A stretch of DNA of 64,000 nt from Artemia franciscana (lineage: Eukaryota; Arthropoda; Branchiopoda; Anostraca; Artemiidae). The notes beneath the pieces are model-generated. The model was given only the letters and a program-made list of their open reading frames with translations, was not told where the DNA came from and searched no databases. Below, piece after piece: positions 11,526 through 23,350 of this stretch. How positions within the stretch are numbered: position 1 is the stretch's first letter; each line of letters opens with the position of its first letter. The translations under genes were made by a program, and so were the position numbers. The stretch lies in the NCBI RefSeq assembly GCF_032884065.1, contig NC_088863.1:40209076-40273075 (forward strand). Direction: 5' to 3'.

Positions 11526-12180
11526 CTGAAAGTGAAAAAAAAGAAAATGCAAAATGATCAAGAAATCAGGTTTTTTTTATTCCTGGTACAAGAGATAAAG
11601 GCTAGAATTTACATAAAGCAAATATAAAGATTAGACATCTAAGTTTTGATAATAATGTGAAGATATTCTTCTGTTCAAACCAAGTAATAATGAGTACAGT
11701 ACAACAGTTGCTTCTCTTTTCAAAAAATCTCACCCTGTTTTTCAACATCGTTTCGATTCCCATCAAAGAATTGTAACAAATACACTCCATAAAACATTAA
11801 ACTGTTTTTTAAATGTTAAAATGCTTCTAAATATGTCAGAGAAGAAGTTTCACTAACACATATGGTTATGCAAACAAAAAGATCAAAAGATTAAAAATTC
11901 TCTCAAAACCAAGTAAAATCTCGCTTTAATTTAAAAACTAAGAAAAAGTTTGATCATTTATGGTTTAAAAGAAATGATAAAATCTTGAACTGAAAACAGC
12001 AAAATATCGGATTTGTGCATTCTTAATAATGATCTATTTTTCTAAACTACCCAATACAACTAAATTTCTCTCTAAGAGTACGAAAACCTGAAAGGAGCAA
12101 ATTAAAACTATTTTTCGTTTTCCTGGTTTGCAACTTAGAGATTTTCCATCCAATTCCTAAAGGGACAGCTTCAACATTAA
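11526..12180. other. Intronic AT-rich sequence, nothing recognised
   Basis: Lies upstream of the aminotransferase exon on the minus strand. The 62-codon minus ORF at 11,602-11,790 has no motif. Confidence 0.4.
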
Positions 12181-12185
12181 ATGAG

Positions 12186-12900
12186 AGAGAGAGAGATACT
12201 TTTATTTTAAAACTTACTTTCACAGCGCGTGGCGCCGAATTAGCGCTTTACGTAGGGCATTACAGTCAGATAAATCTTGTCAAATAAAAAAGGAAAAAAC
12301 ACAGACACAGACACACAGTGTCAGGCAGACACTTGTCAGATTAAAAAAAAAATCATCAATTAAAACATTAAGTCAATACAACAAATTCGCTAATTAATAA
12401 TGTTTAAAAATGCAGGAATGAAACTTACCCTGTATTTCCAGTGGATTAATGGGAGAGGTTGAAGGGTGGGGAATTTCTGGGAGTTGGGTCTTTGAGGTCT
12501 GGATCTTAAAGGTTGAAAGGGAGGGGGGAATAAATCTTGGAATTATTATTTCCATTATTATTCAATTGGCTATTATTCTAACAAGGTTTGGGTTAACATG
12601 AAATTCTTTTAAGAGTTTTTCAACTAAACCACTGTGGTTAATCAGATCAAAAGCTTTTTGGAGGTCTATGCGAAGTAGATATAGCCAAATATCAGTATTT
12701 CCCGAATTTTTATATATTGTATCCTGTAAACTTACAAAATAATGAGCAGTTGAAAGGCCACGTTGATAACCAAATTACTTTGGGTCAATATGTTCTTTAG
12801 TTTTTGATTCGAGCCAATCAGTCAGAAAGCTTTCATATAATTTTGAAAAAAACTGAGGTGAGCGTAATTGGTTGAACCCCATTGAAACCCTCCTCAGCGC
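12186..12900 (-). pseudogene. LINE reverse transcriptase fragment with 3' end, minus strand
   Basis: Minus-strand translation of about 12,540-12,870 gives KLYESFLTDWLE, a stop replacing a codon before FGYQRGLSTAHYFVSLQDTIY, then IDLQKAFDLINHSGLVEKLL (motif A with catalytic Asp) and VNPNLVRIIAN. The lower part, 12,186-12,300, looks like the 3' terminus: GCCCTACGTAAAGCGCTAAT, GAAAGTAAGTTTTAAAATAAAAG and a (TC)n tail at 12,183-12,194. The part between RT and 3' end is shortened. Clade not assigned. Confidence 0.72.
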
Positions 12901-13265
12901 CCTTCTACTGAATTGCCGTCACAAATCCCTGCTTCGAGGTTTCAGGGTAGCATCCACTTTCAGTGATCGTGCGGAAAATATCTGCCACAGGTGACTTTAC
13001 CTTTGTAATACCACCTTACACAATACAAATGTACTGACAAATGTGACATTACAAATGTACTAACATTACTTTTTCCAACAGTTGCCTTATGTACAGAAAA
13101 TGTTCTAGTTCTAATTTCTAATGAATGATTAAGCAAATATTAAAATATGTGTTAGAAAACAACTTTCAGTAGTTTTAGTCTCACACTTCCTTTTCCTAAG
13201 AAGGAACATTGTAACCTCTTCCTAGCTAAGATACCTAATATTGGCTGCCTTCCCATAGTAGTAAA
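12901..13265. other. No gene recognised
   Basis: Short interval between two LINE fragments. Two ACAAATGTACTAAC-like words near 13,020-13,070 are locally repeated. Nothing else seen. Confidence 0.35.
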
Positions 13266-13267
13266 AT

Positions 13268-13870
13268 ATTTGAAGTTATGAATATATAATGAGTCAGAAG
13301 TAATTGGATTGATACTGCCTGTGCAGGAATTTCACTCTTGATGATAGAAGACCATCAACAAGCATAGAAAACCATGCTGTGACCAAGATGAACCCAGGAT
13401 TGCAAAATGCCTCCATTCATAATGGAAGTCTGAGTAAGTTCTTTCTGTCCAGTTCTAAGCTGTGTTAAGCACTTCGCGTAGATTCGAAATGATGTGTTAG
13501 TCCCTATGCTGAACTGATTCTGGGACTATTGTTTTTCCTGGGGCCATCATAATTTCGAGGATTTAATAATATGAAAATTTTAACTTTGGACTTTACCATA
13601 TTAAAAAAAGAACTTAGCTTCGACATTTCGGCTTACAAAATCCGACGTTATGAACTGGACTTATTATGAGTTTCAAAATATCATATTCTTGGGATAGTAA
13701 ACATGAAATTAGGTGGTGTAGAATTCGTTCACTCAGGCACGAAGGATGGGGTGCATAAACAGGGGGTAGGGCTCGTGATGAAAAAGGAAGCTGCTAAGTT
13801 GTCCTTGGGTTAGGAAGGTATTAATTATAGAATGCTAGTTCTTCATTTTAGAACTGTGTAACTTAAAGGG
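13268..13870 (+). mobile_element. 5' end fragment of the RTE-like LINE family
   Basis: Colinear with 35,636-36,220: ATGAATATATAATGAGTC, GACTCTTG-TGATAGAAGA, GTTGTGACCAAGATG--CCCAGGATTGCA, ATTTCGA-GATTTAA--ATATGAAAATT, then the endonuclease start with AAATTAGGTGG-GTAGAATTC and CAGGGGGTAGGGCTCGTGATGA. It stops near 13,870 where the full copy continues. Many substitutions, several stops. Confidence 0.78.
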
Positions 13871-13920
13871 TCCCAAGTGAGATAAATAGCAGAAATTATT
13901 ACATTTGAAAGCGGCGTTGA

Positions 13921-14196
13921 ATGGGAAAACGGAAGATAATGTTTATCTTTCAGCCAAAAAATTCAGCAGTCATTCAACAAATTTACCTCTCATTCTTTAG
14001 AGCAAGCAAAATTTTACAGAACAAAGATTGGAATGATTTTTTTTATTCTGGCTTAATAGCCAGAATAAAAAAAAATCAATGCCATAAACAAGATTTAAAA
14101 CAAAACCATTATAGTAGTATAATTAATGGGGTTACTGTCCCACCTAACTCATCCATTCAATTTACATCATTTTCAGTCCATTTTACAACATTCTAA
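13921..14196 (+). other. Open frame of 91 codons, not recognised, probably not a gene
   Basis: Starts directly after the LINE fragment. It contains a long inverted repeat at 14,035-14,077, and its C-terminal half is Ser/Thr/Phe-rich low complexity. No family recognised. Listed because it is the longest plus-strand frame here and lies next to the unidentified minus-strand ORF at 14,521. Confidence 0.2.
14035..14077. repeat. Near-perfect hairpin with poly-T/poly-A flank
   Basis: Arms GATTTTTTTTATTCTGGCT (14,035-14,053) and its complement (14,058-14,077), differing by a single extra A, loop TAAT. Confidence 0.85.
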
Positions 14197-14520
14197 CATC
14201 AAATATTGCACATTTAAAAAAATTTCTATCCAAATATAAAAAATGAAAACAGGTCCTTGAAAATCAAATTTGGTCCTATTTTCACAATTTTTCAAAATGT
14301 AAACACGGGTTCTAGACCCCACCTAGCTCACCCCATCATTTCGCCCCCTTTTCAATTGAATTCATGACGTTTTAAATTAAAATTCTGACATTTTTACAAT
14401 TTTGCATCCTAAGCTTTAAGACCAAAAAAAGGTCTAGTGAAATAAGAATTTTATATGTAATTTTAAAAAATAGTTTAATTAAATTCCATTCTTTCAATAC
14501 TATCGATAAAATGTGATAAT

Positions 14521-14800
14521 TTAATATTCAGTGGATAGTTTGATGTCAATATCTAAATAATTTGTATTATCTTCATTTTTTCTTTCAATAACCTTTAGAA
14601 TCATACCTTTATCTAATCTTTTTAATTTCTTTCCAAAGTCGACTGCTTTAAAATCAAAACGCTTAGGTGCAAATAGATCAACCATTCTACCACGATAATG
14701 ATAATAATTTTTTCCATATTTAGTTCTAACACATTTCATTCCTGTGTTTTTCATTCCAATGTCTAAACTTTCTGCATTAGGACATGTGAAGGGTGGCCTG
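14521..14800 (-). CDS. Unidentified ORF, C-terminal part of a protein
   Basis: The minus frame is open from about 14,800 to a stop at 14,521. It reads through CPNAESLDIGMKNTGMKC, VRTKYGKNYYHYRGRMVDLF, APKRFDFKAVDFGKKL, RLDKGMILKVIERKNEDN and LDIDIKLSTEY. The first Met in the frame is at 14,754, but similar sequence continues upstream, so the true start may be further out or lost. Charged and aromatic residues and the absence of simple repeats look protein-like. I do not recognise the family. It could be a fragment of a large-DNA-virus-like or transposon gene; nothing visible decides this. Confidence 0.35.
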
Positions 14801-15554
14801 CACTTGACAATAGAAAATTTTTAAATGTTTTTCTGCTTGGTATCAGTGTACAATTAGGCCTGTTGATGAACCCAATGCTGCACTGATTTTCTTATTGGTG
14901 GCAAATAGCTGATCTTTAGAGAAAATGGCAGTGCATTGCCAGCTAACACACAATTTTTTCTTATTAGGAAAGAGTTTCAAATCTGTTCAAAACACCCTCA
15001 ATGATGTATCATCCAAATCCAAATAAACAGGCAAGTCTGTTAAGGCCCTCTAGAACTCTGAAGGTACATACTAAATAATAACATACAGATTCAAGGAAAA
15101 TGAGACACAAGCAACAACACTCAAAAATCTGTATGATGAAGAGTCTTCTTTTAAGACTTTTTAATCTTATGCAATTCAATAATTGGTAGTTGTTTGCTTC
15201 CCTCTGTGTCTGTGGTATCATGATACATGTCATTGTACTTAATGAAATCCAGCAATAATAGCATCATATATTTCAACCTAGTCAGTGTCATAAAAGTGAA
15301 GCAGCTATTCTCCTTTGGGTACAACAGAAGACAGAAGGAGCTAAGTAATTTAGTTTGTTTGCTGACTTTTTTCTGTACATTGGCATGTGTTTCATTGGTG
15401 GCATGCCATGAATTAATTAGTGTAGTGTAAAACTGTTGAGAAGGAAATAAATTAAGAAAATCATTCTTACTTCATGCAACAAAAATGTAGATAATCATCC
15501 CTAAATGTAATTTATTTTACCTTATCTCCCTCCCCAATGTGCAAATACCTTTAT
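14801..15554. other. No gene recognised
   Basis: Overlapping small ORFs at 15,009-15,233 (minus) and 15,227-15,430 (plus) lack motifs. AT-rich, no repeats visible by eye. Confidence 0.35.
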
Positions 15555-15895
15555 ACTACTGATAATAATAATTCACCATAACACCAAGCCAAATGAGGCC
15601 AACACAGGCTCCTCCTCCATCCCACAAGCTATTCACAGCCTCCTTCTTTACACCCTCTCAGGAAGTTCCCATTTCCTATAAATCTTTCTTTATGATATCT
15701 TCCAACCCCAGACAAGGACAGCCTGCTTTCCATTTGATGGTTGGCCAAAAAGGACCATTTTTGGCAATCTGTCACCCATTCATCTGCTGAACATAACCTA
15801 GCCATCTCAACCTTTTTTTCATTATAGCCCTAAAAAGTAGGATTGGACCACATTTTTTGCACAGCCTGAAGTTTGAAATACAGTCAAAGGCTTCA
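15555..15895 (-). mobile_element. 3' end fragment of the RTE-like LINE family, minus strand
   Basis: The minus strand reads LRWLGYVQQMN, FWPTIKWKAGCPCLGLEDII, KKDL, GGGACVGLIWLGV and then an ATTATTATTATC tail, colinear with 38,590-38,810 of the full copy (LGWEDVIKKDLKEM, CVGLRWLGV, then the TAG tail). The tail is ATT-type here, not TAG. Several stops. Confidence 0.78.
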
Positions 15896-16019
15896 TGGAA
15901 AGGCTCGAGTTGAAGGCTTCATGGAAAACTAACCAAGAAATGAAGGAAATCTTACTTTATAACATACAGCAAGTACAAGTGAATTATATTTCCTTCCTTT
16001 TTTGGTAAATTCTCCAATT

Positions 16020-16380
16020 ACCTCACAAATAGCTAAGATATAGTTCTACCAGTTATACCTAACCTCTTTCCAAAATAGCAAAAAGTAGCTAAAGTAGAAT
16101 TTTACAAAATTAAATAAAATAGTTAATACACTGAATTGTATATTTTTATGATATATTTCCTTCAAATTCATTTAACAGTTTATCAAGATAATGGAAAAGT
16201 CACTGCATATATTCAATTCAGGGTATGTATTTGCTAACTAGGAGGGGTAAGGGTTGAGCTTATTTCTATCTGAAACAAATGTTGTATTTGGATTAGGATA
16301 AAATTCTCATTCTAATGGTAGAACTATATTTTAGCTATTAGTGAGTTAATTCGAGAATTTACCAAAAAACCGAAGGAAAT
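16020..16380. repeat. Flank of the palindromic region with one copy of the shared AACCT...GAATTTTAC module
   Basis: 16,045-16,115 contains CCTAACCTCTTTCCAAAATAGC and GTAGAATTTTACAAAATTAAAT. This module recurs at 18,135-18,195, 18,815-18,870 and 18,920-18,985, and inverted at 18,220-18,290 and 18,728-18,796. Confidence 0.6.
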
Positions 16381-16638
16381 ATTATTCATTCAAACTACTT
16401 CTCCCTCTAGAGGACCCTGGCCTTTGATTACCTTTAAAATTTTTATGTTATAAAAGTGAAACCTTGCAAAATAGATCTTTTGCTTAAATCAAGTACAACA
16501 TTTTTTTTTTTCACAACTTAGCTCAATCCCAATTAATGAGGTTTCAAAGATCTGCAAATACATTTCCTAAATTTAGAAAAAAAATCCATCGATATGGCTT
16601 AAAATTTGGTAAATGTTTAGTTTTGTCAAGAGCTGTCT

Positions 16639-16679
16639 AAACTGGAAACTATGCTGCAAAGCAGCATAGTTTCCAGTTT
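16639..16679. repeat. Perfect 19-bp hairpin
   Basis: AAACTGGAAACTATGCTGC, loop AAA, then the exact complement. A diverged form of the same sequence lies in the opposite arm near 17,808-17,855. Confidence 0.95.
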
Positions 16680-18727
16680 ATAGCACTTAGAAATGCTAAA
16701 TCTAGAAGCACATCTATTTTTTAACTTTCTAAAATTTCCCTTCAACAAACTAAAAATGCCTAAAGTGGGGAGTATTTTGAAGCCAAGGGAAATGTTGGGG
16801 TTGTGTAATATGAATGAATCATATTTTAAATACTATTTCTAGTCATCAATGGTAATTTCTGTATAATAGTAAGTCAAAACATAATTGAAAAACTTGCACA
16901 TCCATTAACGCTAATTATCCAATTTCACTTTCAAGTTTATACTAACTGGTGAACCGGTGAATCAGAGTGATTAGTTAAATATTACATTTATGTTTTGTTG
17001 ATGATAAGAAAAGCCTTCTGACAGAATGGAGATGATACAGTTTTTCAGTTCAATATGAAACTTGTTTTAAAAGATTCTTTGGATATGGGAAGGCCTCAGT
17101 GAAAGAAATTTGGTTGAACAGTGATTGTTGCAAGTGAATATTGCCTATAGAGCAAAGCAAATTAATCCATGAGCCCTACAGGCAGCAGGGCAAGGTCTGT
17201 ATTCTATATTTATTGAACAATTATTTGGCCTGAAGCCTGAAAGAGCAAAAAATAGGTCATAAAGATGAACTAACAATTCAACCAATCAGAATACAGACCT
17301 TGCCCTGCTGCCTGTGGGGCTTGTGGACTAATTTGCTTTGCTCTATAGGTAAAATTGACTTGCAAGAATCACTATTCAACCAAATTTGTTTCACCAAGGC
17401 CTTCTGACAGCCAAAGAATCTTTTAAAACAAATTTCATCTCAAACTGAAAAGCTGTATAATCTCCATTCCATCAGAGGGCATTTCTTCAAATCAACAGAA
17501 CATAAATGTAATATTTAACTAATTACTCTGATTCACTGGCTAGTTTAAGCTCATAAGTGACAGTGAACAATTAGCATTAATGGATGCAAAAGTATTTTAA
17601 ATATCTTTATACTTCCTACTATACAGATATTATAGGTGATGACTGGAAATAGAATTTAAAATATAATTTCATTCATATTGCACAACCCCAAGTTTTCCCT
17701 TGGTTTCAAAATCCTGCCCACTTTATACATTTTTAGTTTGCCTCATGGAGGAGGAGGGTCAACCAGAAATGGATGCACTTCTAGAATTAGCATTTCTAAG
17801 TACTATAGTACAGAAACTATGCTGCTTTGCAGAATAGTTTCCACTTTAGACAGCTTGTGATGAAACTAAATTACCTAAAATTCTACTCAAATAACAGAAA
17901 TTGCATTTTTCAATAACTCAAATAACAGGAATTGCAATTTTCAGAACTAAAACTTGAGGTAAAAACTGATAGCTAAAAATTAAGGTAAAACACTGTTGTT
18001 TTTTTCAAAATTTCAATAGGTCTGTCAAGCTGGCAAATTTTGAACAATTAGAAATCAAAAGAGGGTTAACATAGAAACTTGGGAATACCTGCAGAGAGCA
18101 TGTTTGTGGCCCTAAATTTGTTATTGAAAGTTTCATTTTTTCTAACCTAGCCCCTTTCCAAGATAGTAAAATTTAGCTAAATTAGAATTCTGCCATTTAA
18201 TTCACTTAAAGAATTGGTAAAATTCTAGTTTATTGACTTTTGGCTATCTCAGAAAGGGGTTAGGTTAGGAAAATGAAACTTTCAGGGATGGGTCTACAGA
18301 CTAAAGTATACCCTGGGATGGTATTTTGAAGTACCCACCTCCACTCCTTCTCCCTCTAGAGGGCCCTGAAATTTGCCTACATGACAGGTCTACACCTATT
18401 GAAATTTTGACAAAACAACATTTTACCTTAATTTTCAGTTACCAGTTGCTTTTTCTCTGCCTTTAGTTCTGAAAATGCAATTCCTATTATTGGAGTAGAA
18501 TTCTGAGCCATATCAAGGTTTTTTTTTCAAAATTTAGGAAATGTATTTGCATATCTTTAAGACCTTATAAATTGGGATTGAGCAAAGTTGTGAAGCTGAA
18601 AACAATTTGTTGTGCTTTATTCAAACAGAAGATCTATTTTGTGAGGTTTCACTTTTATAAAACACATGTTTTTAAAGGTCAGAACCCTCTAGAGGGAGAA
18701 GGAGTGAAGTTAGGTACTACAAAACAT

Positions 18728-18869
18728 GGTAAAATTCTAGTTAATTGACTTCTTGCTATCTCAGAAAGGGTTTAGGTTAGGAAAATGAAACTTTCATGGA
18801 TGAAAGTTTCATTTTCCTAGCCTAAACCCTTTCCAAGATAGCAAGAAGTCAATTAACTAGAATTTTACC
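18728..18869. repeat. 69-bp palindrome arms with 4-nt spacer
   Basis: 18,728-18,796 is the reverse complement of 18,801-18,869 with about three mismatches. The spacer is TGGA. It is built from the same AATTTTAC/CCTAACC module seen elsewhere in 16.0-19.0 kb. Confidence 0.92.
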
Positions 18870-18989
18870 CAAAATACCTTCCCAGGTTATACTTTAGTTT
18901 TTAGAACCATCCCTGGAAGCTTCATTTTCCTATCCTAACCCCTTTCCAAGGTAGCCAAAAGTAACTAAACTAGAATTTTACCAAAGAAT

Positions 18990-21200
18990 TAAATACGATT
19001 TATTTGAACATTATGGCTAGGTCTTTCCCTTTGAAAGAGCATAAACCTACAATAGCCTATTGAATCTAATGGCAGTCTAGGCTACTAGGCCTAGCCTACT
19101 TCTAATAGAATGTTTCCTTCCAGAGAACAACTAAAATCAAATTTTCTACATTTTTTATCCAAACACTCAGTTATAACTAATATACTTTTTCCAATATAGG
19201 CAACACATCTTTGCATGCTCATTTTAGCCCAATTCCGTAGTTAAGACTAGCTTTCTTTTCAAATTTCCCTTAAAGAAATTTATCACTGTTGCCGCAAAAG
19301 TGAAACAGGTACCAGCGCTGCCGACATGGTGCAATTGAACCTTTTTGATACGATTTAAAGATCCGGGCACAATGCGGTGCATCTGAAAATTTTTGGGTAC
19401 AATCCAAATTTTCCGGCATATTTTGGTTACACTCGCTTTGTATATATGTAGTACATGTTCTATATGTGGATTTTCTTGATTATAGTTTAACAGAAAATAA
19501 GTAACATCAACTGCATCAAGCATTGAGAAAGTCTACAAGGAATGTTAGATTAGGCAAAATAGGCCTATTTTATCATTATAGGAGGATCTATATTAAACTG
19601 GTTTTCTCTTAAAACTGGTATAAATTAATATTTATGGTATAAATCAATAATATAAATGTATTTTTTTAGTCGCTTTCAGACTTTTATAGCGTTTCCTTTT
19701 GGAAAGGTTTACCCTTAAAGTTTATTCTTTCTTCCAGGCCAGAATAAACTAGACTTAGAATAAAAGCCTATTAATGCTAATTAAGCTTTTGCCTCTAAGT
19801 GCATGCCCAACGATTCTAGTAAGAATGACCACCCATTAGCTAAGCTTTGAGTAATTCTTTACTAATTTGGTTTTAATAACCGAGCAAGTTACACTAACAA
19901 AGCTTTTAAATCGCCGTCAGAAACAAAAAAATCAGTTTCCAGTTTTTTCATTCTATATGGATTTCTTACATGTAGACGGCCATAATTTAGTAGCTAGCAA
20001 AAAGATGATAAAAGTTAATAGCTCATTTAAATCGCACGTTTTCTTGACATAAAAAGATGGTTATGTCCTCTGTTGTGAGTTGAGCAGGCTCTCCAGTATA
20101 ATGTATCAGCTAATTTCTTTTTGACTCAATGTATAAGATGAGTTCACAAGGTCCCCAGTCTTGCAGTTACCAAGAAAGGGTCAAGACGGCCTTTTGCAGA
20201 GGCCGCTACTCTAGATCTTGATCTTACGCCCTGCCGCAGTTGTCCTCCTATAGAGTAACCTCCCACGATGATTTTTTGCGTCACCTTGCAATTTAAGCCA
20301 TTACTAAGGTAGGGTTTGTAACTCACGGGACTTACTGCCACGCTGATGGGCCGTTTTGAGTGTAAATTTTAGGGTCTTTTTCCTTCCTGCCTGAATTTAT
20401 GGTCCCGGGCAAGGGTATCTCAGTTTTTATTATGGACCCCCCGGGACAGGGTTCCCACTTAGTCCGTGTCTCCTATTGAGGTACTTTACATATTTGAAGG
20501 ATGTTCCCCTATCACCACCTGGGGACACTCTGAGTGGCCTGGGAGGCCATTAAGCAGTAGTAGGTTCATAAAGCTTTCTTTATAATCCTTTAAAATATGG
20601 GGAATTCCAAAAGTTACTTATCATTAATTTCAATTATTTGGCATTATCCTCATTCCAAAATAGTTGATTGCAACAAATTTAACCAACAGTATACTCACGA
20701 ATCGAAAAAGAGGTTTAATTGTAGTTCTGTATGTCAGTGGCTCCATTTGGGGAGGGTAAAGGGGGTCATGCCCCCTCTGATTTCTGGAGGGGATCAATTT
20801 CAACCACGTAATTCTTTGTTTATTCGTCTTTGTTCTACTTGTTTCTTTATTTTACCGTATGTCAATTGTGAAGTATTACTAAATAGCAAAGTCAAGATAC
20901 TCGACGACTATTGCATTTCAAGAAAGTATCCTGTTTTTGCCGTTCTTCCTAATTAATTTATGGTCATCCTTTTGGCAGGGTTTGTAAAGTCCTCTCTGGG
21001 CTCGGAGACATTGAAATATCTCCAGTAATTAATGAATCCCGTCAGTCGGTATATTTATGTGCAGGCTAACATCGGGAAAAGAGGGGTATCCAGACCAAAG
21101 TGTCATTCCAGTTTCGTATTTAGTTTATCGTTACCCTTCATCAAATAAAGAACCATGAAACAGTGTTGAGTTGTGTTCAAGTTCAAATCAGATTACTGAA
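18990..21200. other. No confirmed gene; a GC-richer island at 20,130-20,560
   Basis: The minus ORF at 19,224-19,523 (99 codons) lies in a patch with less A+T than its surroundings but has no motif. 20,130-20,560 is distinctly GC-richer (CCCGGGCAAGG, CCCCCCGGGACAGGG, GGCCTGGGAGGCC) and resembles transposon 5' UTR sequence without matching any other part of this window. 20,730-20,800 has GTCAGTGGCTCCATTTGGGG-AGGG and GGGGGTCATGCCCCCTCTG, a style common at DNA-transposon ends. The 119-codon ORF at 20,597-20,956 has no recognisable domain. Confidence 0.3.
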
Positions 21201-21202
21201 AC

Positions 21203-23350
21203 ATGAGTTCATCTGGTGCGAGTGGTGCAAAAAGAGGAAAATAAAAGCCCAAAGGAAAGAAGAAGAATAAAGATGCAACGGTGATTGGCTTCGTGTGTCA
21301 AACCGACTGTAAGTAAATCTATCACATTTTACGGGGGTGACTCGTCAGCAACCGAAGATTTACAGACAAACGAGCAGACCTCGAACGTGAGAGAACTTTC
21401 TGAGGTGACAAATCTGCGCGAACCACAAACAGAGGAAACGGCTTCCAGAACAATTAGTGCTGATTAATCCGTGAACCCGTATAAAAAACCCTGCCAACGA
21501 GTTTTGACTGACTATCCCGCCACCACCATTGGGAATCACAAACAAAAATTTAGCAGCTCCTATTTCTTGGCATACCCATGGCTCGAATATTCAATAGAAC
21601 TGGACTCGATGATCAGTTTCACTTGCCGACATTTCAGTGATCCTCACTAAGATCAGATCTACTTGACGTAGGATTTAGAAAGAGGAAAGACATCTCTGAA
21701 CTGGTAAGGCAGCACGAACACAGCGACCGATACAAGGCAAGTACCATTTCTTTGACTTAGCTTAAAGCTATTGAGACGGAGGTGGCCGAATCTGTTGTGT
21801 CATGCCTCTCCAAAGAACGCGAAAAGGAAATACTAGAGAATAGACATTAAGTAAAAGATCTACTAAAACCTAGAGCATTACTTGGACGGCAAGTTCTCGC
21901 GTTTAGTGGCCATGATGAAGGGGAGTCTAGTGCCAATCAAGGGAATTTCGTAGTTAGAGTATATCTTTTAACGGAAATCAGGCCGGACTTGATGTAAAAC
22001 TCTCGTAAGGTCTATGGCCATTACATGTTACATGAGTTCCAAGACGACTACATTGAGGTCATAGGATGAAATCAAAAGTTCTATCACGAAAAAAGTCAGA
22101 GAAGCAAAATATTTTGCCGTTCTTGCTGACGACACAAAAGACCTCTAGAAAAAAGAACAATTCGCGATGTTAGTACACTATGTTCATGACCTGAAAATGA
22201 AAGAAGGGGAAATAGGTTGCTACCTCATGCGCAAGGTCGACTTTGAGAGTGTTGCCGACTTCATTTACAACAAAATAAAGGGTATCGGTCTTGACTGGTC
22301 AAAGTGTGTTGGACAGTGCTAAGACGAGGCCGCTGTAATGAGTGGACACTTTTCAGGAGTACAGTCCCGTCTCCGAGAAAAAGCACCACAAGCGGTGTAC
22401 GCACACTGTCATTCCTATAGACTTAATCTTGTCATTGGTGATTATATGCAAAAAAATACGAAGAATTTCATCAATATTTTCAGTTTTGCAAACAGTTTAG
22501 AGCTTCGTCTCCAACAGCAATACTAAATACCAGTTGGTCGTCAAAGCCCAAAAAACTGCCAATGTGCCTGGATTAACACCTGGAAGGAAAGTAGTGACAC
22601 GTTGGTCATACTGTATAGATCAGTGGCTAACATCCTGGTTAGTTATGACTGCAGTTCTGTTAGTAGTTCAAGAATCTTCTGACAGGGAGGCAACAGCAGA
22701 AGCTACGAGCGTTAAGAACCATATAGAGTTGTTTCCCTTCATATTCAGTTTGGATGTCATTCATGAAGTTCTTGCAGTGATAAACCCTATTTCTGAACAA
22801 CTACAGGCAGAAGATGAAGTCATCTCAGAAGCTTGCACTTTAATCAGTGCGACACAGAACGAACAGAGGAAAATGCGTGATGACGAGTATTTTCACATCT
22901 TAAACGGCAAGTCTAAAGAGATGGCCATTAATGTCGGAGCTGATCTGTCGGAAACAGGTGCTCTCTCTTCAGCCAAACCTGCTAAATCAAAATGAGTTCA
23001 GAAGATATCCGGAAGACCAAGAGACTACTTGACGACAACAACAATTGGAAACCATAACAGTGACTACGAAAGCAAAGCAACGGAAGACAAAATATGGAGA
23101 GAGTTCTACGAGGTTTTGGACAGAGCGTTAGGTGAGTTTGAAGAATGTTTTTCAATCCAGCTGCCAGTGCTAGAAGCCACACGTTGCCTTAACCCCAAAT
23201 CCAAAGATTTTATGGACTCTGATTTACTTCTCGTGATCGCGACATACATCGATCAGGCGGGAATCGTGACTATGCAGCTGATGTTTCAAGCTTAAATAGC
23301 TCGTGCATTTTTGTCGCAGCTTCCACAGAAACCGACAAACGCTTTAGCGC
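21203..23350 (+). pseudogene. hAT-superfamily transposase (ZMYM1-like, DUF4371 type), inactivated
   Basis: hAT transposases excise and reinsert DNA through an RNase-H-like core. An ATG at 21,203 starts MSSSGASGAKRGK. The TTF-type zinc-finger region is recognisable at about 21,560-21,640 (YPWLEYSIELD, then FTCRHFSDPH). The catalytic-domain landmarks follow: FAVLADDTKDL, EQFAMLVHYVHD, an interrupted DEAAVMSGHFSGVQSRLREK, AVYAHCHSYRLNLV (HC..HRLNLV-like), TRWSYC, and the C-terminal dimerisation signature as AASTETDKRFSAI at about 23,315-23,350. There are more than ten stops or frameshifts (for example after KRGK, in VLADDTKDL-stop, QC-stop-DEAA). Terminal inverted repeats were not identified. 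Confidence 0.85.

Larger units (their letters stand above)
16380..18870. repeat. Nested foldback region: large inverted repeat containing further palindromes
   Basis: The dyad axis is near 17,247. The left arm 16,380-17,206 pairs with 17,288-17,890 and, after an interruption, with 18,500-18,720. Matching landmarks are GCAGGGCAAGGTCTGTATTCT against 17,288-17,308, CTATAGAGCAAAGCAAATTA against 17,330-17,350, TTAAATATTACATTTATG against 17,498-17,516, and CTTCTCCCTCTAGAGG against 18,690-18,706. The interruption 17,890-18,500 is itself an inverted repeat (arms about 17,890-18,050 and 18,390-18,505) whose loop contains a third one (18,115-18,195 and 18,220-18,300). Two tight hairpins sit in it (16,639-16,679 and 18,728-18,869). 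The arms are diverged (many mismatches), so the structure is not recent. No transposase ORF. Confidence 0.88.
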
